Shown: positions 1-6,933 of the stretch, piece after piece | Position numbering within the stretch: the first letter of the stretch is position 1 | Layout: every line of letters starts with the position of its first letter | Assembly: GCA_946496115.1 (NCBI GenBank) | Contig: CAMMFK010000030.1 | Coordinates: forward strand, 1-16,617 | DNA length: 16,617 nt | Source: an uncultured Clostridium sp. | GTDB taxonomy: Bacteria; Bacillota; Clostridia; TANB77; CAG-508 | Reading direction: 5' to 3' | Notes under the pieces: generated by a model | What the model saw: the letters and a program-made list of their open reading frames with translations, nothing else | Database searches by the model: none | Told to the model about the DNA's origin: nothing | Program-made: the position numbers and the translations under genes

Positions 1-188
1 TTTCTTTTGTTATAGTAAATTCAGTTAAAAGTGGAATTTACTTTTGAAACTAACCCTAATTACTTAATATCTTCTATACAATAGGTCTTATTCATATTGA
101 AAATATAATCACTTTTTGTGTTATACGTTTTATTTAAATATATTATGTTATATACCTGTACTTCTGTATTTATTTAAAGCTATATTCC

Positions 189-260
189 CAAAGTTTTACG
201 CAATGTAGTATAGGGGTAAAATATAAAGAGCAATTCATGTACTCCTTGATACTACTTGCT
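189..260 (+). repeat. Dispersed ~75-nt element, copy 1
   Basis: This segment starts CAAAGTTTTACGCAATGTAG and resembles the segment starting at 3340 at both ends. The left ends share CAAAGTTT and GCAATGT with the same spacing, followed by GGRGTWAAAT. The right ends share TCCTTG-N-TA and CTTG. Copy 1 can form a 14-bp hairpin (205-218 with 240-255, one 2-nt bulge and one G-U pair), followed by T-rich DNA. Function is unknown; it could be a small RNA, a terminator-like structure or a short mobile repeat. Confidence 0.4.
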
Positions 261-382
261 TTTATTCTTTTATTTATTTCTTAATTATATTGTTATATTA
301 CTAATTTTATTCTTTTTTATTATTTTTATTATTTTATAATATGTTATATTATTAGTTATCTATTTGTTATTTTTACTTCTTT

Positions 383-409
383 CTAAAATCAATTTTAAAG
401 CCTTTTTAT
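383..409 (-). repeat. Decayed ~30-nt repeat, inverted copy
   Basis: Read on the minus strand, this resembles the two direct copies at 575-604 and 737-766. The shared features are ATAAAAA, then GC, then TTAAAA, then GATT. In DNA this AT-rich some similarity is expected by chance, so the call is weak. Confidence 0.25.
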
Positions 410-574
410 ATTATACTTATATAATTAGTTATTCTTTCATTTTAATCTACTTATTTTTTTATTCTATTTTTATTTATCTGATTATTTTTTCTATAAATTT
501 TACTTAATATTCTGAAATTAGCCTTAACCCCAAATTTGCCTTATTTTGCAGTAATAAAACTATATGTCTTAAAA

Positions 575-604
575 ATAAAAACGCCTTAAAATCGATTCTC
601 GTGC
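575..604 (+). repeat. Decayed ~30-nt repeat, copy A
   Basis: Matches 737-766 at 25 of 30 positions without gaps (core GCCTTAAAA-N-CGATT). It is one of the few places with several G and C in this AT-rich region. Confidence 0.35.
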
Positions 605-736
605 GTCGTATTTTTAGTCATTTTTTAGCTTTATATAAAACTCCTGTAAAATAGCTTGTCTTAAGTAATTTTATATATTTTACATATTAATGATATATCT
701 TTAGTATTTATTTAGACATATAACTATTACTAAAAT

Positions 737-766
737 ATAAAAATGCCTTAAAAACGATTTTAATGC
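737..766 (+). repeat. Decayed ~30-nt repeat, copy B
   Basis: Direct copy of 575-604, offset by 162 bp. The five differences are C/T, T/A, C/T, C/A and G/A, mostly loss of G or C in this copy, consistent with AT-biased decay. Confidence 0.35.
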
Positions 767-1192
767 TTTACATATATAAATTATTTCTATATGTTAATTA
801 TATTAGTATAAAAAGTTATATCTAATTAGAAAATAATTTTAAATTATATTTATTTTAATAATTAAATTAAAATTTTTTGTTCGTTTTTAAAATATCAATT
901 TTTATAAATAAAACTTTGCACAAAATTTTTAAAGCTTAATTAATTTTTAATTATAAATTTTATTATTTTGAATTTTTAAAATTATTAATTTATAATTTTA
1001 TGTTTTATATTTTTCTTAAATTTATTCTCTAAAATTTATTTATAAAATACTTCAGATAATTTTACTTTTAATTTTTATGTTCTTCAATTTAATTTTAAAT
1101 ATATAAGAATATATTACTTTCTAAAAAAATACTATTCCCCTACTCCCTTATATTTTGAAATTCAAAAGTAACTTGTAATTAGCCTACTTTTT

Positions 1193-1747
1193 TTATTTTT
1201 CCAATTCTTTTTTATCTCTTTTTTTCATTCGAGCATATTCATTGAATGCAGTTAATATTTCTCTATCAAATTGTTTTCTCTTTGGATTGTCTGTTGGATT
1301 GGTTTCAATTAAATATCTAGCAACAGATAAGTTCATATATTTTATAGTATGATTTTTTTCTTTTTCGCTTTCTGTAAGCTTTTTTTTAGTTTCATCTATA
1401 TCTTGCTCTGTGCTAACTACAAAGAAAGTAGTTTGTGTTAATCTATTTATATTTCCACTTTTTCTATCAAAATAATTTCTATCATAACTATTAATTAGTA
1501 AATATGGTACCGTTTGTTGAGCTTCTACTTCTATTCCGGCTTCTTCTAATAATTCTCTTCTTAATGCTTCTACTTCAGTTTCTCCATTATCAATTGAACC
1601 TCCTGGAAGCATATAAAGTCCAGCATAATGAACCACTAACATTTGATTTGTTTTATTATTAATTACTATGGCTCTCACTTTTCTTACTACTTTGTCTATT
1701 TCAGTATCGGTTAATTTGGTTTCATTAAAATCAATTTGTTTCATCAT
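1193..1747 (-). CDS. Nudix hydrolase
   Basis: A 184-residue cytosolic Nudix hydrolase. The Nudix box is complete and fits GX5EX7REUXEEXGU exactly: G50, E56, R64-E65, E68-E69, G71 and I72. Family members hydrolyse a nucleoside diphosphate linked to another moiety, using a divalent metal held by the box glutamates. The substrate (dNTP, NDP-sugar, dinucleotide, mRNA cap-like or other) cannot be read from the sequence. Residues 40-50 (HYAGLYMLPGG) form the usual strand before the box. The C-terminal 70 residues are charged and end in a Lys/Glu-rich tail. Two ATG codons are adjacent at the start; the AGAGGT ribosome site lies 4 nt before the first and 7 nt before the second, so translation may begin at 1744. 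It stands alone downstream of the DUF4143 ATPase gene with a 139-bp gap. Confidence 0.88.
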   Translation of the reverse strand: MMKQIDFNETKLTDTEIDKVVRKVRAIVINNKTNQMLVVHYAGLYMLPGGSIDNGETEVEALRRELLEEAGIEVEAQQTVPYLLINSYDRNYFDRKSGNINRLTQTTFFVVSTEQDIDETKKKLTESEKEKNHTIKYMNLSVARYLIETNPTDNPKRKQFDREILTAFNEYARMKKRDKKELEK

Positions 1748-1886
1748 TTTACCTCTAATCTTTTCAAAATTTTAAACTTTCACATATTGTTATTATTTTC
1801 ACTACTTAATCTTCTCTATAAATTACTATAAATCTCTCAAATTACAAAATTGTAAGTTGTCGCTTAGATTTAATAATCACTTTCCC

Positions 1887-3188
1887 TTAATCTATACAAA
1901 ATGTAGCATATAAAGGAATAGATTTTATATTATTAGAAAATCCAAAATTTTTTGTAGAAATTCTTATTGCATATTTAGGCTGATATCTTTTTATATAAAC
2001 ATTTAAACTCTGACTTCCAACATTATCATTTGCCTTTACTTCAATTGGTATAATTCCATCATTATTATATAAGATGAAATCAATTTCAGCTTGATTTCCA
2101 GATTCCCAATACATTAATGGGATATTTTTTGCTACCAATTGTGTAGCAACATAATTTTCCGCAATTATTCCTTTATATTGTAAAAGATTATCTAATATAA
2201 TATCATTATATTTTACTTGTAGCATATTTACTAAAATTCCAATGTCACTTAAATACAATTTAAAATGGTCATCAATAATAAAACCTAATGGTGGAATTTC
2301 TGGCTTTTTTAATATAGAACATTTATGAATCATTGTACTTGAAAGTAGCCAATTCAATGCTGTTTCATAATCTCTTTTTCGTGCATTTGAGGATATTTTC
2401 CCATATTGAAATTTATTACTCATATTTCCTAATTGCGAAGGAATAGATTTGTATATTGTTTCTATTTTGCTGGCTTCAAATTTATTTGAAACATATTTAT
2501 TCATATCATTTAAATAAGATTGATAAATATCTTCAATAATAGTTTTATCAAATTTCAATATATCTTTTTCATTAGCAATTAAATTTTTTACTGCTTCTGG
2601 CATTCCTCCAACACATATATATAGTCTGTATAAATTTAGTGCTTTTTCATGCAATACCGAATCCATTGGTGTACTTTCTATATAACATTTTTTTATTTCA
2701 TCAACGAGTGATTTACTACCATTTGCAATTAAAAATTCTTCAAAATCCATAGGATACATATTTAACATTTTAACTTTTCCTACTGGAAATGATGAATGCA
2801 TTCTTTTTAATTTTACGCCTAGCAAACTGCCAGCACAAATTATTTTAAAAGGTTCTTCACTTTCATTAAAGTATTTTAATGCACTTATTATTTCTTCACT
2901 TTCTTGAACCTCATCGAAAAATATTATGGTGTTTTCCAAATCAATGTCTTTATCCAAATAAATTTTCATTCTATTAAATTTTTCAGCTATATTAATTTCT
3001 TCCTTAAATATTTTTATAATTTCAGTTTGCTCTAATAGATTTATGTAAATATATTCTTTAAATTCTTTTTTGCAAAATTCGTCTATAATATATGTTTTGC
3101 CAATCTGTCTTGCTCCTATTATCATTAATGGTTTTTCAATATTAGAATTTTTCCAATTTAATAACTCTTGATAAATTTTTCTATACAT
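1887..3188 (-). CDS. AAA ATPase with DUF4143 nuclease-like domain (copy 1)
   Basis: A 433-residue protein of the COG1373 type. Residues 25-33 are the Walker A loop (GARQIGKTY), 88-93 the Walker B strand (IIFFDE), and 119-124 the AGSLLG sensor motif. A winged-helix-like stretch (about 265-300, ending ALNWLLSSTMIHKC) precedes a C-terminal PD-(D/E)XK-like DUF4143 domain. Its signature residues are present: E344, D370 and E383-V-K385. These families are widespread and multicopy in gut Firmicutes and Bacteroidetes, but their cellular role is not established. I start it at 3188 because AGAGGTGA lies 4 nt upstream; the reading frame stays open for 14 more codons to 3230, but those run through the promoter. 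Its promoter and three phased direct repeats lie just upstream. A paralogue of the same architecture is encoded at 10699-12012. Confidence 0.9.
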   Translation of the reverse strand: MYRKIYQELLNWKNSNIEKPLMIIGARQIGKTYIIDEFCKKEFKEYIYINLLEQTEIIKIFKEEINIAEKFNRMKIYLDKDIDLENTIIFFDEVQESEEIISALKYFNESEEPFKIICAGSLLGVKLKRMHSSFPVGKVKMLNMYPMDFEEFLIANGSKSLVDEIKKCYIESTPMDSVLHEKALNLYRLYICVGGMPEAVKNLIANEKDILKFDKTIIEDIYQSYLNDMNKYVSNKFEASKIETIYKSIPSQLGNMSNKFQYGKISSNARKRDYETALNWLLSSTMIHKCSILKKPEIPPLGFIIDDHFKLYLSDIGILVNMLQVKYNDIILDNLLQYKGIIAENYVATQLVAKNIPLMYWESGNQAEIDFILYNNDGIIPIEVKANDNVGSQSLNVYIKRYQPKYAIRISTKNFGFSNNIKSIPLYATFCID

Positions 3189-3206
3189 AAGTTCACCTCT
3201 ATTGTT

Positions 3207-3235
3207 ATTATATAATATATTATTACACAAGTCAA
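3207..3235 (-). promoter_or_regulatory. Sigma-A promoter of DUF4143 ATPase 1
   Basis: On the minus strand there is TTGACT (3230-3235), a 17-bp spacer and TATAAT (3207-3212), one mismatch from the vegetative consensus. The -10 box ends about 18 bp before the start codon, so the leader is very short. Confidence 0.75.
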
Positions 3236-3240
3236 TTAAA

Positions 3241-3327
3241 TTTCACGTTTTTGATATCATGCATTGTATAATGTTTCACGTTTTTGATATTATGTAGATT
3301 GTTTATTTTCACATTTATAAAGATTTT
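3241..3327 (-). repeat. Three phased direct repeats upstream of ATPase 1
   Basis: Two 21-bp copies (3241-3261 and 3274-3294) match at 20 of 21 positions. A degenerate third copy (3307-3327) keeps the TTTCAC end. Start-to-start spacing is exactly 33 bp both times, about three helical turns. On the coding strand the core is ATCAAAAACGTGAAA. The first copy begins 5 bp upstream of the -35 box, the position expected of operator or activator sites. The same layout occurs before the second ATPase. Confidence 0.8.
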
Positions 3328-3339
3328 GGTTTGTATTAT

Positions 3340-3417
3340 CAAAGTTTCATGCAATGTGGAGTAGGAGTTAAATAAGAATGGCTGTATTTTTTCAAATCCT
3401 TGCTATTCTTGGCTTCG
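3340..3417 (+). repeat. Dispersed ~75-nt element, copy 2
   Basis: Counterpart of 189-260: CAAAGTTTCATGCAATGTGG at the left end and TCCTTGCTATTCTTGG near the right end. It contains a 9-bp hairpin (3374-3382 with 3402-3410, one G-U pair). Read on the minus strand this hairpin is followed by TTATTT, so it may also end transcription of tsaC, whose stop codon is at 3435. Confidence 0.4.
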
Positions 3418-3434
3418 CTAATATTATATTCTTA

Positions 3435-4073
3435 TTATATGTATCTGTCTATATATTTATTTATTTGCTCTTTACTTATACTTCCTTCTCTTAAAATTAA
3501 TGGCTTATTATCTTCAATTTTGACAATAGTAGAGCCAATACCAAGTTTGCTAGGTCCACCATCTATATAATAATCTACTTTATCTCCAAAGTCCTTTATA
3601 ATATCCTGAATATTTGTACCAGAAGACCTGCCAGATATATTAGCACTAGGTGTTGCAATAGGTACATTTGCATATTCTATAAGTTTTCTAGCAATTATAT
3701 TATCAGGCAATCTTATTCCAACTGTGTCTGTATTATTGGTTAAATTATTTGGTACTAATTTATTTTTCTTTAAAATAATTGTAAGTGGTCCAGGAAAAAA
3801 TTCTTCCATTAATTTATATTCTATATCAGAAATATTTTCAGTAACTGCCTTAACCATTTCTAAACTAGATACAAGTAAACTTATTGGTTTATTTAATGGT
3901 CTTTGTTTAACATGATAAACCTTTGAAATTGCTTTACTATCTAAGCCATTTGTTCCTATTCCATAAACTGTTTCTGTTGGAAATACTACAATTCCTCCTT
4001 GTCTTATTATATTTGCTACTTCTTGTAATTTTTTATCATCTATTTCATTTCTACAGTCTAAATAATTACACAT
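3435..4073 (-). CDS. tsaC: L-threonylcarbamoyladenylate synthase (TsaC/Sua5 family)
   Basis: A cytosolic enzyme that makes threonylcarbamoyl-AMP from threonine, bicarbonate and ATP, the first step of the t6A37 modification of ANN-decoding tRNAs. The YrdC fold is clear: VVFPTETVYGIG near residues 28-39, the KQRP-N-KP nucleotide-binding segment near 56-64, FFPGPLTIIL near 92-101, the ATPSAN-SG motif near 141-149 and a final LREG. At 212 residues it is the single-domain form, lacking the C-terminal Sua5 domain. Translation most likely starts at the ATG at 4073, with GAGG 9 nt upstream; a TTG directly before it (4076) is an alternative at 6-nt spacing. It is transcribed divergently from the recombinase gene. 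The tsaD/B/E partners are not in the window. Confidence 0.92.
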   Translation of the reverse strand: MCNYLDCRNEIDDKKLQEVANIIRQGGIVVFPTETVYGIGTNGLDSKAISKVYHVKQRPLNKPISLLVSSLEMVKAVTENISDIEYKLMEEFFPGPLTIILKKNKLVPNNLTNNTDTVGIRLPDNIIARKLIEYANVPIATPSANISGRSSGTNIQDIIKDFGDKVDYYIDGGPSKLGIGSTIVKIEDNKPLILREGSISKEQINKYIDRYI

Positions 4074-4103
4074 CAATTTTATCCTCTCTTTCTTGCAATT
4101 AAT

Positions 4104-4132
4104 ATTTTATCACAATTTTAATTAATTTGAAA
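4104..4132 (-). promoter_or_regulatory. Probable promoter of tsaC
   Basis: On the minus strand there is TTTCAA (4127-4132), a 17-bp spacer and TAAAAT (4104-4109), about 30 bp before the start codon. Both boxes have mismatches to consensus. Confidence 0.45.
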
Positions 4133-4160
4133 GTTGCGTGAAATTTTTTCTCTACAACTA

Positions 4161-4189
4161 TTTATTTTTTGAGTTTATTAGTATATAAT
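4161..4189 (+). promoter_or_regulatory. Possible promoter of the recombinase gene
   Basis: A perfect TATAAT (4184-4189) lies 17 bp after a weak -35 box TTTATT (4161-4166). This would give a leader of roughly 70 nt. Confidence 0.4.
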
Positions 4190-4265
4190 ACTTTATAAAA
4201 TAAAGAAAGATTATGCTTTAATTGCAATTTAATAATGGCAAGACATGCATATATGAGGTGAACTT

Positions 4266-5261
4266 ATGATAAACACAGAAAATAACCCAGAATATTTGAA
4301 TTCATTTTTGCAATATCAACTAGCATATAAACGTAAGTCGCCAGAGTCAGTTAATCAATACAACTGCGATTTAACAATGTTTCTAAGATATATGAAATAT
4401 CATTTTGGATTAACAAACGAAAAAGAATTTAATCAAATAACTATAAAAGATTTTTCTTTAGACCAGCTATCTGAAATCCAAGAAAAAGACATTCACGCTT
4501 TTGTTTCTTACCTTTCTATTAATCGTAGGTGTGGTCCTGCTACTTGTGCAAGAAAAATCTCTACTATTAGAATATTTTTTAAATATTTAACTATAACTTC
4601 AAAAATGTTAAAAAATAACCCTGCGCAAAACCTAGAAACGCCTAAGTTAAACAAGAGATTGCCTAGATATTTAACTTTGGAAGATAGTCAAAAGCTTTTA
4701 GGCAATGCATTTGTGGATGAAGAAAACAAAAATAAAGAAAGAGATTTTGCTATAATTACTCTATTTTTAAATTGTGGTCTTCGTTTATCTGAGCTTGTTG
4801 GAATAAATATTGCAGATATTAAGTTTGATGATCAAAAAATGACTGTAATTGGTAAAGGTAACAAAGAGCGTTCTATTTATTTAAATAAGGCATGTATTGA
4901 TGCAATTAAATCTTATTTAGATGTCAGACCTAAAGAAGGTGTTAAAAAAGATAGTAAAAATTCAGATAAAGCCTTATTTTTAAGTAATTACAGACAAAGA
5001 ATTAGTAAACGTACAGTTGAAAACGTTGTTGCAAAAGAATTACAAAAAGCTGGCTTAGATACCACCAAGTATTCAACTCACAAGCTAAGACATACTGCTG
5101 CAACATTAATGTATAAGTATGGCAATGTTGATATAAGAGCTTTGCAAGAACTTTTGGGACATCAAAGTATCTCAACAACTGAAATATATACTCACGTTGA
5201 TAATGAGCAAGTTCGTAATGCTGTAGAAAGCAACCCATTGGCTGATTTTAAAGCGAAGTAG
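4266..5261 (+). CDS. Tyrosine recombinase, XerC/XerD type
   Basis: A 331-residue tyrosine recombinase. Residues 10-110 form the N-terminal SAM-like core-binding domain. Residues 135-320 form the catalytic domain with every active-site residue present: R173 (CGLRLSEL), K197 (GKGNKERS), H272 and R275 (HKLRHTAAT), H299 (LLGHQSISTTEIYTH) and nucleophile Y308. Length and motifs fit the chromosomal Xer family that resolves dimers at dif rather than a phage integrase, and no att-like repeats or phage genes flank it. A strong ribosome site (GAGGTGA, 4-5 nt spacing) sets the start. It has its own terminator directly downstream. I do not assign xerC or xerD because the sequence alone does not decide between them. 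Confidence 0.92.
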   Translation: MINTENNPEYLNSFLQYQLAYKRKSPESVNQYNCDLTMFLRYMKYHFGLTNEKEFNQITIKDFSLDQLSEIQEKDIHAFVSYLSINRRCGPATCARKISTIRIFFKYLTITSKMLKNNPAQNLETPKLNKRLPRYLTLEDSQKLLGNAFVDEENKNKERDFAIITLFLNCGLRLSELVGINIADIKFDDQKMTVIGKGNKERSIYLNKACIDAIKSYLDVRPKEGVKKDSKNSDKALFLSNYRQRISKRTVENVVAKELQKAGLDTTKYSTHKLRHTAATLMYKYGNVDIRALQELLGHQSISTTEIYTHVDNEQVRNAVESNPLADFKAK

Positions 5262-5276
5262 TTTTATATAACTTTT

Positions 5277-5316
5277 AAGACATAATATGTGTTCTATCAT
5301 ATATTGTGTCTTTTTT
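5277..5316 (+). terminator. Terminator of the recombinase gene
   Basis: A 15-bp stem (5277-5291 with 5298-5312, two G-U pairs) with loop TTCTAT runs into six T residues. It begins 15 bp after the stop codon. Confidence 0.85.
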
Positions 5317-5386
5317 GTACTTAAAATAATTATTTTTTAATTCCAAACCATTCTCTTTTTATTATGTAAATTCATATTATAATAGT

Positions 5387-5436
5387 AAAGTTACATTACA
5401 TACACAACTTCATTAATTATATTTTAATGTAACTTT
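5387..5436 (+). promoter_or_regulatory. 12-bp inverted repeat upstream of dpaB
   Basis: AAAGTTACATTA (5387-5398) and its perfect complement (5425-5436) are separated by 26 bp and end about 28 bp before the dpaB start codon. It could be a pair of regulator half-sites or a leader hairpin. No T run follows that would make it a terminator. Confidence 0.5.
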
Positions 5437-5464
5437 TATAATAAAATATTAAAAAAGGAGGTAT

Positions 5465-6043
5465 ATGAAATTTAAAGATTTTAAAATTGGTTTTGCCTTA
5501 ACAGGTTCTTTTTGTACTTTTTCCAAGACCATTCCTAAAATAAAAGAACTTGTTAAAGAAGGAGCTGAAGTTATTCCTATTATGTCGTACAATGCGTATG
5601 AATTAGATACCAAGTTTGGTAAAGCTGAAGACTTTATAGCTCAGATTGAAGAAATTACTGGAAACAAAATTATCCATACTATACAAGGAGCTGAACCCAT
5701 TGGTCCAAAGAAAATGACTGATATAATGATTATTGCTCCTGCAACAGGAAATACTATAGCAAAACTTGCAAACGGTATTACAGACACTCCTGTTACCATG
5801 GCTGCAAAATCTCATTTAAGAAATGAGAATCCTTTGATTATAGCCATTTCTACCAATGATGCATTAAGTGGTAGTGCTAAGAACATAGGTACATTATTAA
5901 ACAGAAGAAATTATTATTTTGTTCCATTTAGACAAGATAACCCTATTACTAAACCAAGATCAATTGTTTTTGATGAAGAATATATTACCAAAACAATTGA
6001 ATATGCATTAAATGGAGAACAAATCGAGCCAATTATGTTATGA
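5465..6043 (+). CDS. spoVFB: Dipicolinate synthase subunit B
   Basis: A 192-residue flavoprotein-fold protein matching SpoVFB/DpaB, the subunit that works with SpoVFA/DpaA in the mother cell. Together they oxidise dihydrodipicolinate to dipicolinic acid, which fills the spore core as its calcium salt. The N-terminal IGFALTGSFCTF (residues 8-19) is the dinucleotide/flavin-type phosphate loop. APATGNTIAKLANGITDTPVT (91-111) and ALSGSAKNIGTLLNRRNYYFVPFRQDNP (133-160) are hallmark family segments. Length is normal. GGAGG lies 3 nt before the ATG. The partner gene dpaA, usually immediately upstream, is absent; the neighbour is the recombinase gene with its own terminator. Its presence implies the organism forms endospores. 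Confidence 0.92.
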   Translation: MKFKDFKIGFALTGSFCTFSKTIPKIKELVKEGAEVIPIMSYNAYELDTKFGKAEDFIAQIEEITGNKIIHTIQGAEPIGPKKMTDIMIIAPATGNTIAKLANGITDTPVTMAAKSHLRNENPLIIAISTNDALSGSAKNIGTLLNRRNYYFVPFRQDNPITKPRSIVFDEEYITKTIEYALNGEQIEPIML

Positions 6044-6053
6044 ATATAATAAC

Positions 6054-6165
6054 ATTCATGATATATGTTCTTGATATTTCAGGTGAACGAAGACGACGAA
6101 GGAAAGAAGTGAACTGTGTAGCAGTGGTTCCGCCGTGAAATAAGAAAGAAACATATATTGTGAAT
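6054..6165 (+). ncRNA. Candidate structured RNA after dpaB
   Basis: A GC-richer island in AT-rich DNA, closed by a 16-bp stem (6054-6069 with 6150-6165, two G-U pairs). A second stem ATTTCA/TGAAAT (6076-6081 with 6136-6141) stacks inside it, then GGTG/CGCC (6082-6085 with 6131-6134), AAC/GTT (6086-6088 with 6127-6129) and a small ACTG/CAGT hairpin (6113-6116 with 6122-6125). The unpaired strand 6089-6112 is purine-rich. I do not recognise it as a known riboswitch or RNA class. It may be a stand-alone RNA, a 3' UTR element or a copy of a genomic repeat. Confidence 0.5.
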
Positions 6166-6183
6166 TTTTAATTATCTAAAAAC

Positions 6184-6209
6184 AAAAGTGGGATCTACTT
6201 CCCACTTTT
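6184..6209. terminator. Bidirectional terminator between dpaB and the DUF308 gene
   Basis: AAAAGTGGGA and TCCCACTTTT form a perfect 10-bp stem around loop TCTACT, with T runs on both strands. The stop codon of the DUF308 gene (6195-6197) lies in the loop, so its last three codons are part of the terminator. Confidence 0.9.
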
Positions 6210-6794
6210 TGCATTTGTATATTCTTTTTTAATTTCTTTTTCAAGTTTTTCAAATTTACCTACTCTAGAAATTATAGAAATATCTTCAAATATAGATATA
6301 AGCTCTACTATCATTAATATTGCTCCGCAAACTCTTGTAAGTAATTCTAAAGACTCAACTGGATTAAATAGCACTATCATTCCAAAAAGTCCTGTTAAAA
6401 TTGACATTGCAAGTAGTACTCCCCAATGGCTATCATAAATATCTCTTATATTCATAGATATTTGAAGTTTGAAAATACTATCTACTATTATCCAAATTCC
6501 TAGTATTATAGGTAATAAATAACTTACATTATAATAGTTAATCATTAAAACAAATCCTAAAATAATATAAATTATTGCCTGTACCAATTCACCGCTAAAA
6601 AACCTGTAATCGTTTTTAATAGAAAAGTATGAAACTAAATGAACAAGACCATCAAGTACAAGTATAACTCCAAATACAATCATAAGTACATTTATGGTGC
6701 TAATTGGTCTTATAAACATAAATAGTCCAAATACTAATAATACAATTGAGAGTATGATTGAATTTCTTCCTAGTTTTCTAATGTATTTTTCCAT
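6195..6794 (-). CDS. DUF308/HdeD-like membrane protein
   Basis: A 199-residue integral membrane protein with about six hydrophobic segments, near residues 12-30, 34-57, 68-87, 90-109, 125-145 and 150-170. The repeated motif of glycine-rich helices (LVFGLFMFIRPIS, MIVFGVILVLDGLVHL, ILGIWIIVDSIFKL, LTGLFGMIVLFNPVES) is typical of DUF308 proteins related to HdeD. HdeD is an acid-stress protein in enterobacteria, but no function is established for the clostridial relatives. The C-terminus is a short cytosolic Lys/Glu-rich tail. AAAGGAGG lies 8 nt before the ATG. It sits 139 bp downstream of prfB, without a convincing terminator between them, so it could be read from the prfB promoter or from its own. 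Confidence 0.82.
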   Translation of the reverse strand: MEKYIRKLGRNSIILSIVLLVFGLFMFIRPISTINVLMIVFGVILVLDGLVHLVSYFSIKNDYRFFSGELVQAIIYIILGFVLMINYYNVSYLLPIILGIWIIVDSIFKLQISMNIRDIYDSHWGVLLAMSILTGLFGMIVLFNPVESLELLTRVCGAILMIVELISIFEDISIISRVGKFEKLEKEIKKEYTNAKSGK

Positions 6795-6933
6795 AAATAA
6801 ATCCTCCTTTGTTTTTATATTTACGCGTTAAATTAAGCAATAAATATTTTTATACATATATATTAACACAACAAAATATTTTTGTGAAGTAATTATCAAA
6901 ATAATTTTGCTCTCCTATAATATTTTTGCTTAA

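Larger units (their letters stand above)
1..1192. other. Gene-free AT-rich region
   Basis: No open reading frame with a ribosome binding site is visible on either strand here, and I find no RNA gene of a known class. The base composition is much more AT-rich than the coding DNA to its right. It contains one copy of a dispersed element (about 189-260) and three mutually similar ~30-nt segments (383-409 inverted, 575-604, 737-766), listed separately. The rest is long runs of A and T that could be decayed DNA, a recombination-poor spacer or a mis-assembled end. I cannot distinguish these from sequence alone. Confidence 0.7.

Noticed and set aside
1130..1175. A third copy of the 189-260 element on the minus strand
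   Set aside because: Only the short GGAGTAGGGG segment agrees; both conserved ends are missing.
3189..3230. Fourteen extra N-terminal codons on DUF4143 ATPase 1
   Set aside because: They run over the -10 box and part of the -35 box; a strong ribosome site serves the ATG at 3188.
3241..3327. Repeats as the RNA antitoxin of a type III toxin-antitoxin system
   Set aside because: In those systems the repeats lie between promoter and toxin gene; here the promoter lies between the repeats and the gene, and the protein is not ToxN-like.
4266..5261. The recombinase as integrase of a mobile element
   Set aside because: No attachment repeats, phage or conjugation genes are near, and its length and motifs fit housekeeping Xer proteins.
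5373..5381. CATATTATA as a SigK -10 box for dpaB
   Set aside because: The -10 pattern fits, but no AC-type -35 is present at the right distance.
5002..5815. Minus-strand frames within the recombinase and dpaB genes
   Set aside because: They are antisense shadows of clear protein families and have Cys/Tyr/Ser-rich, non-protein-like products.
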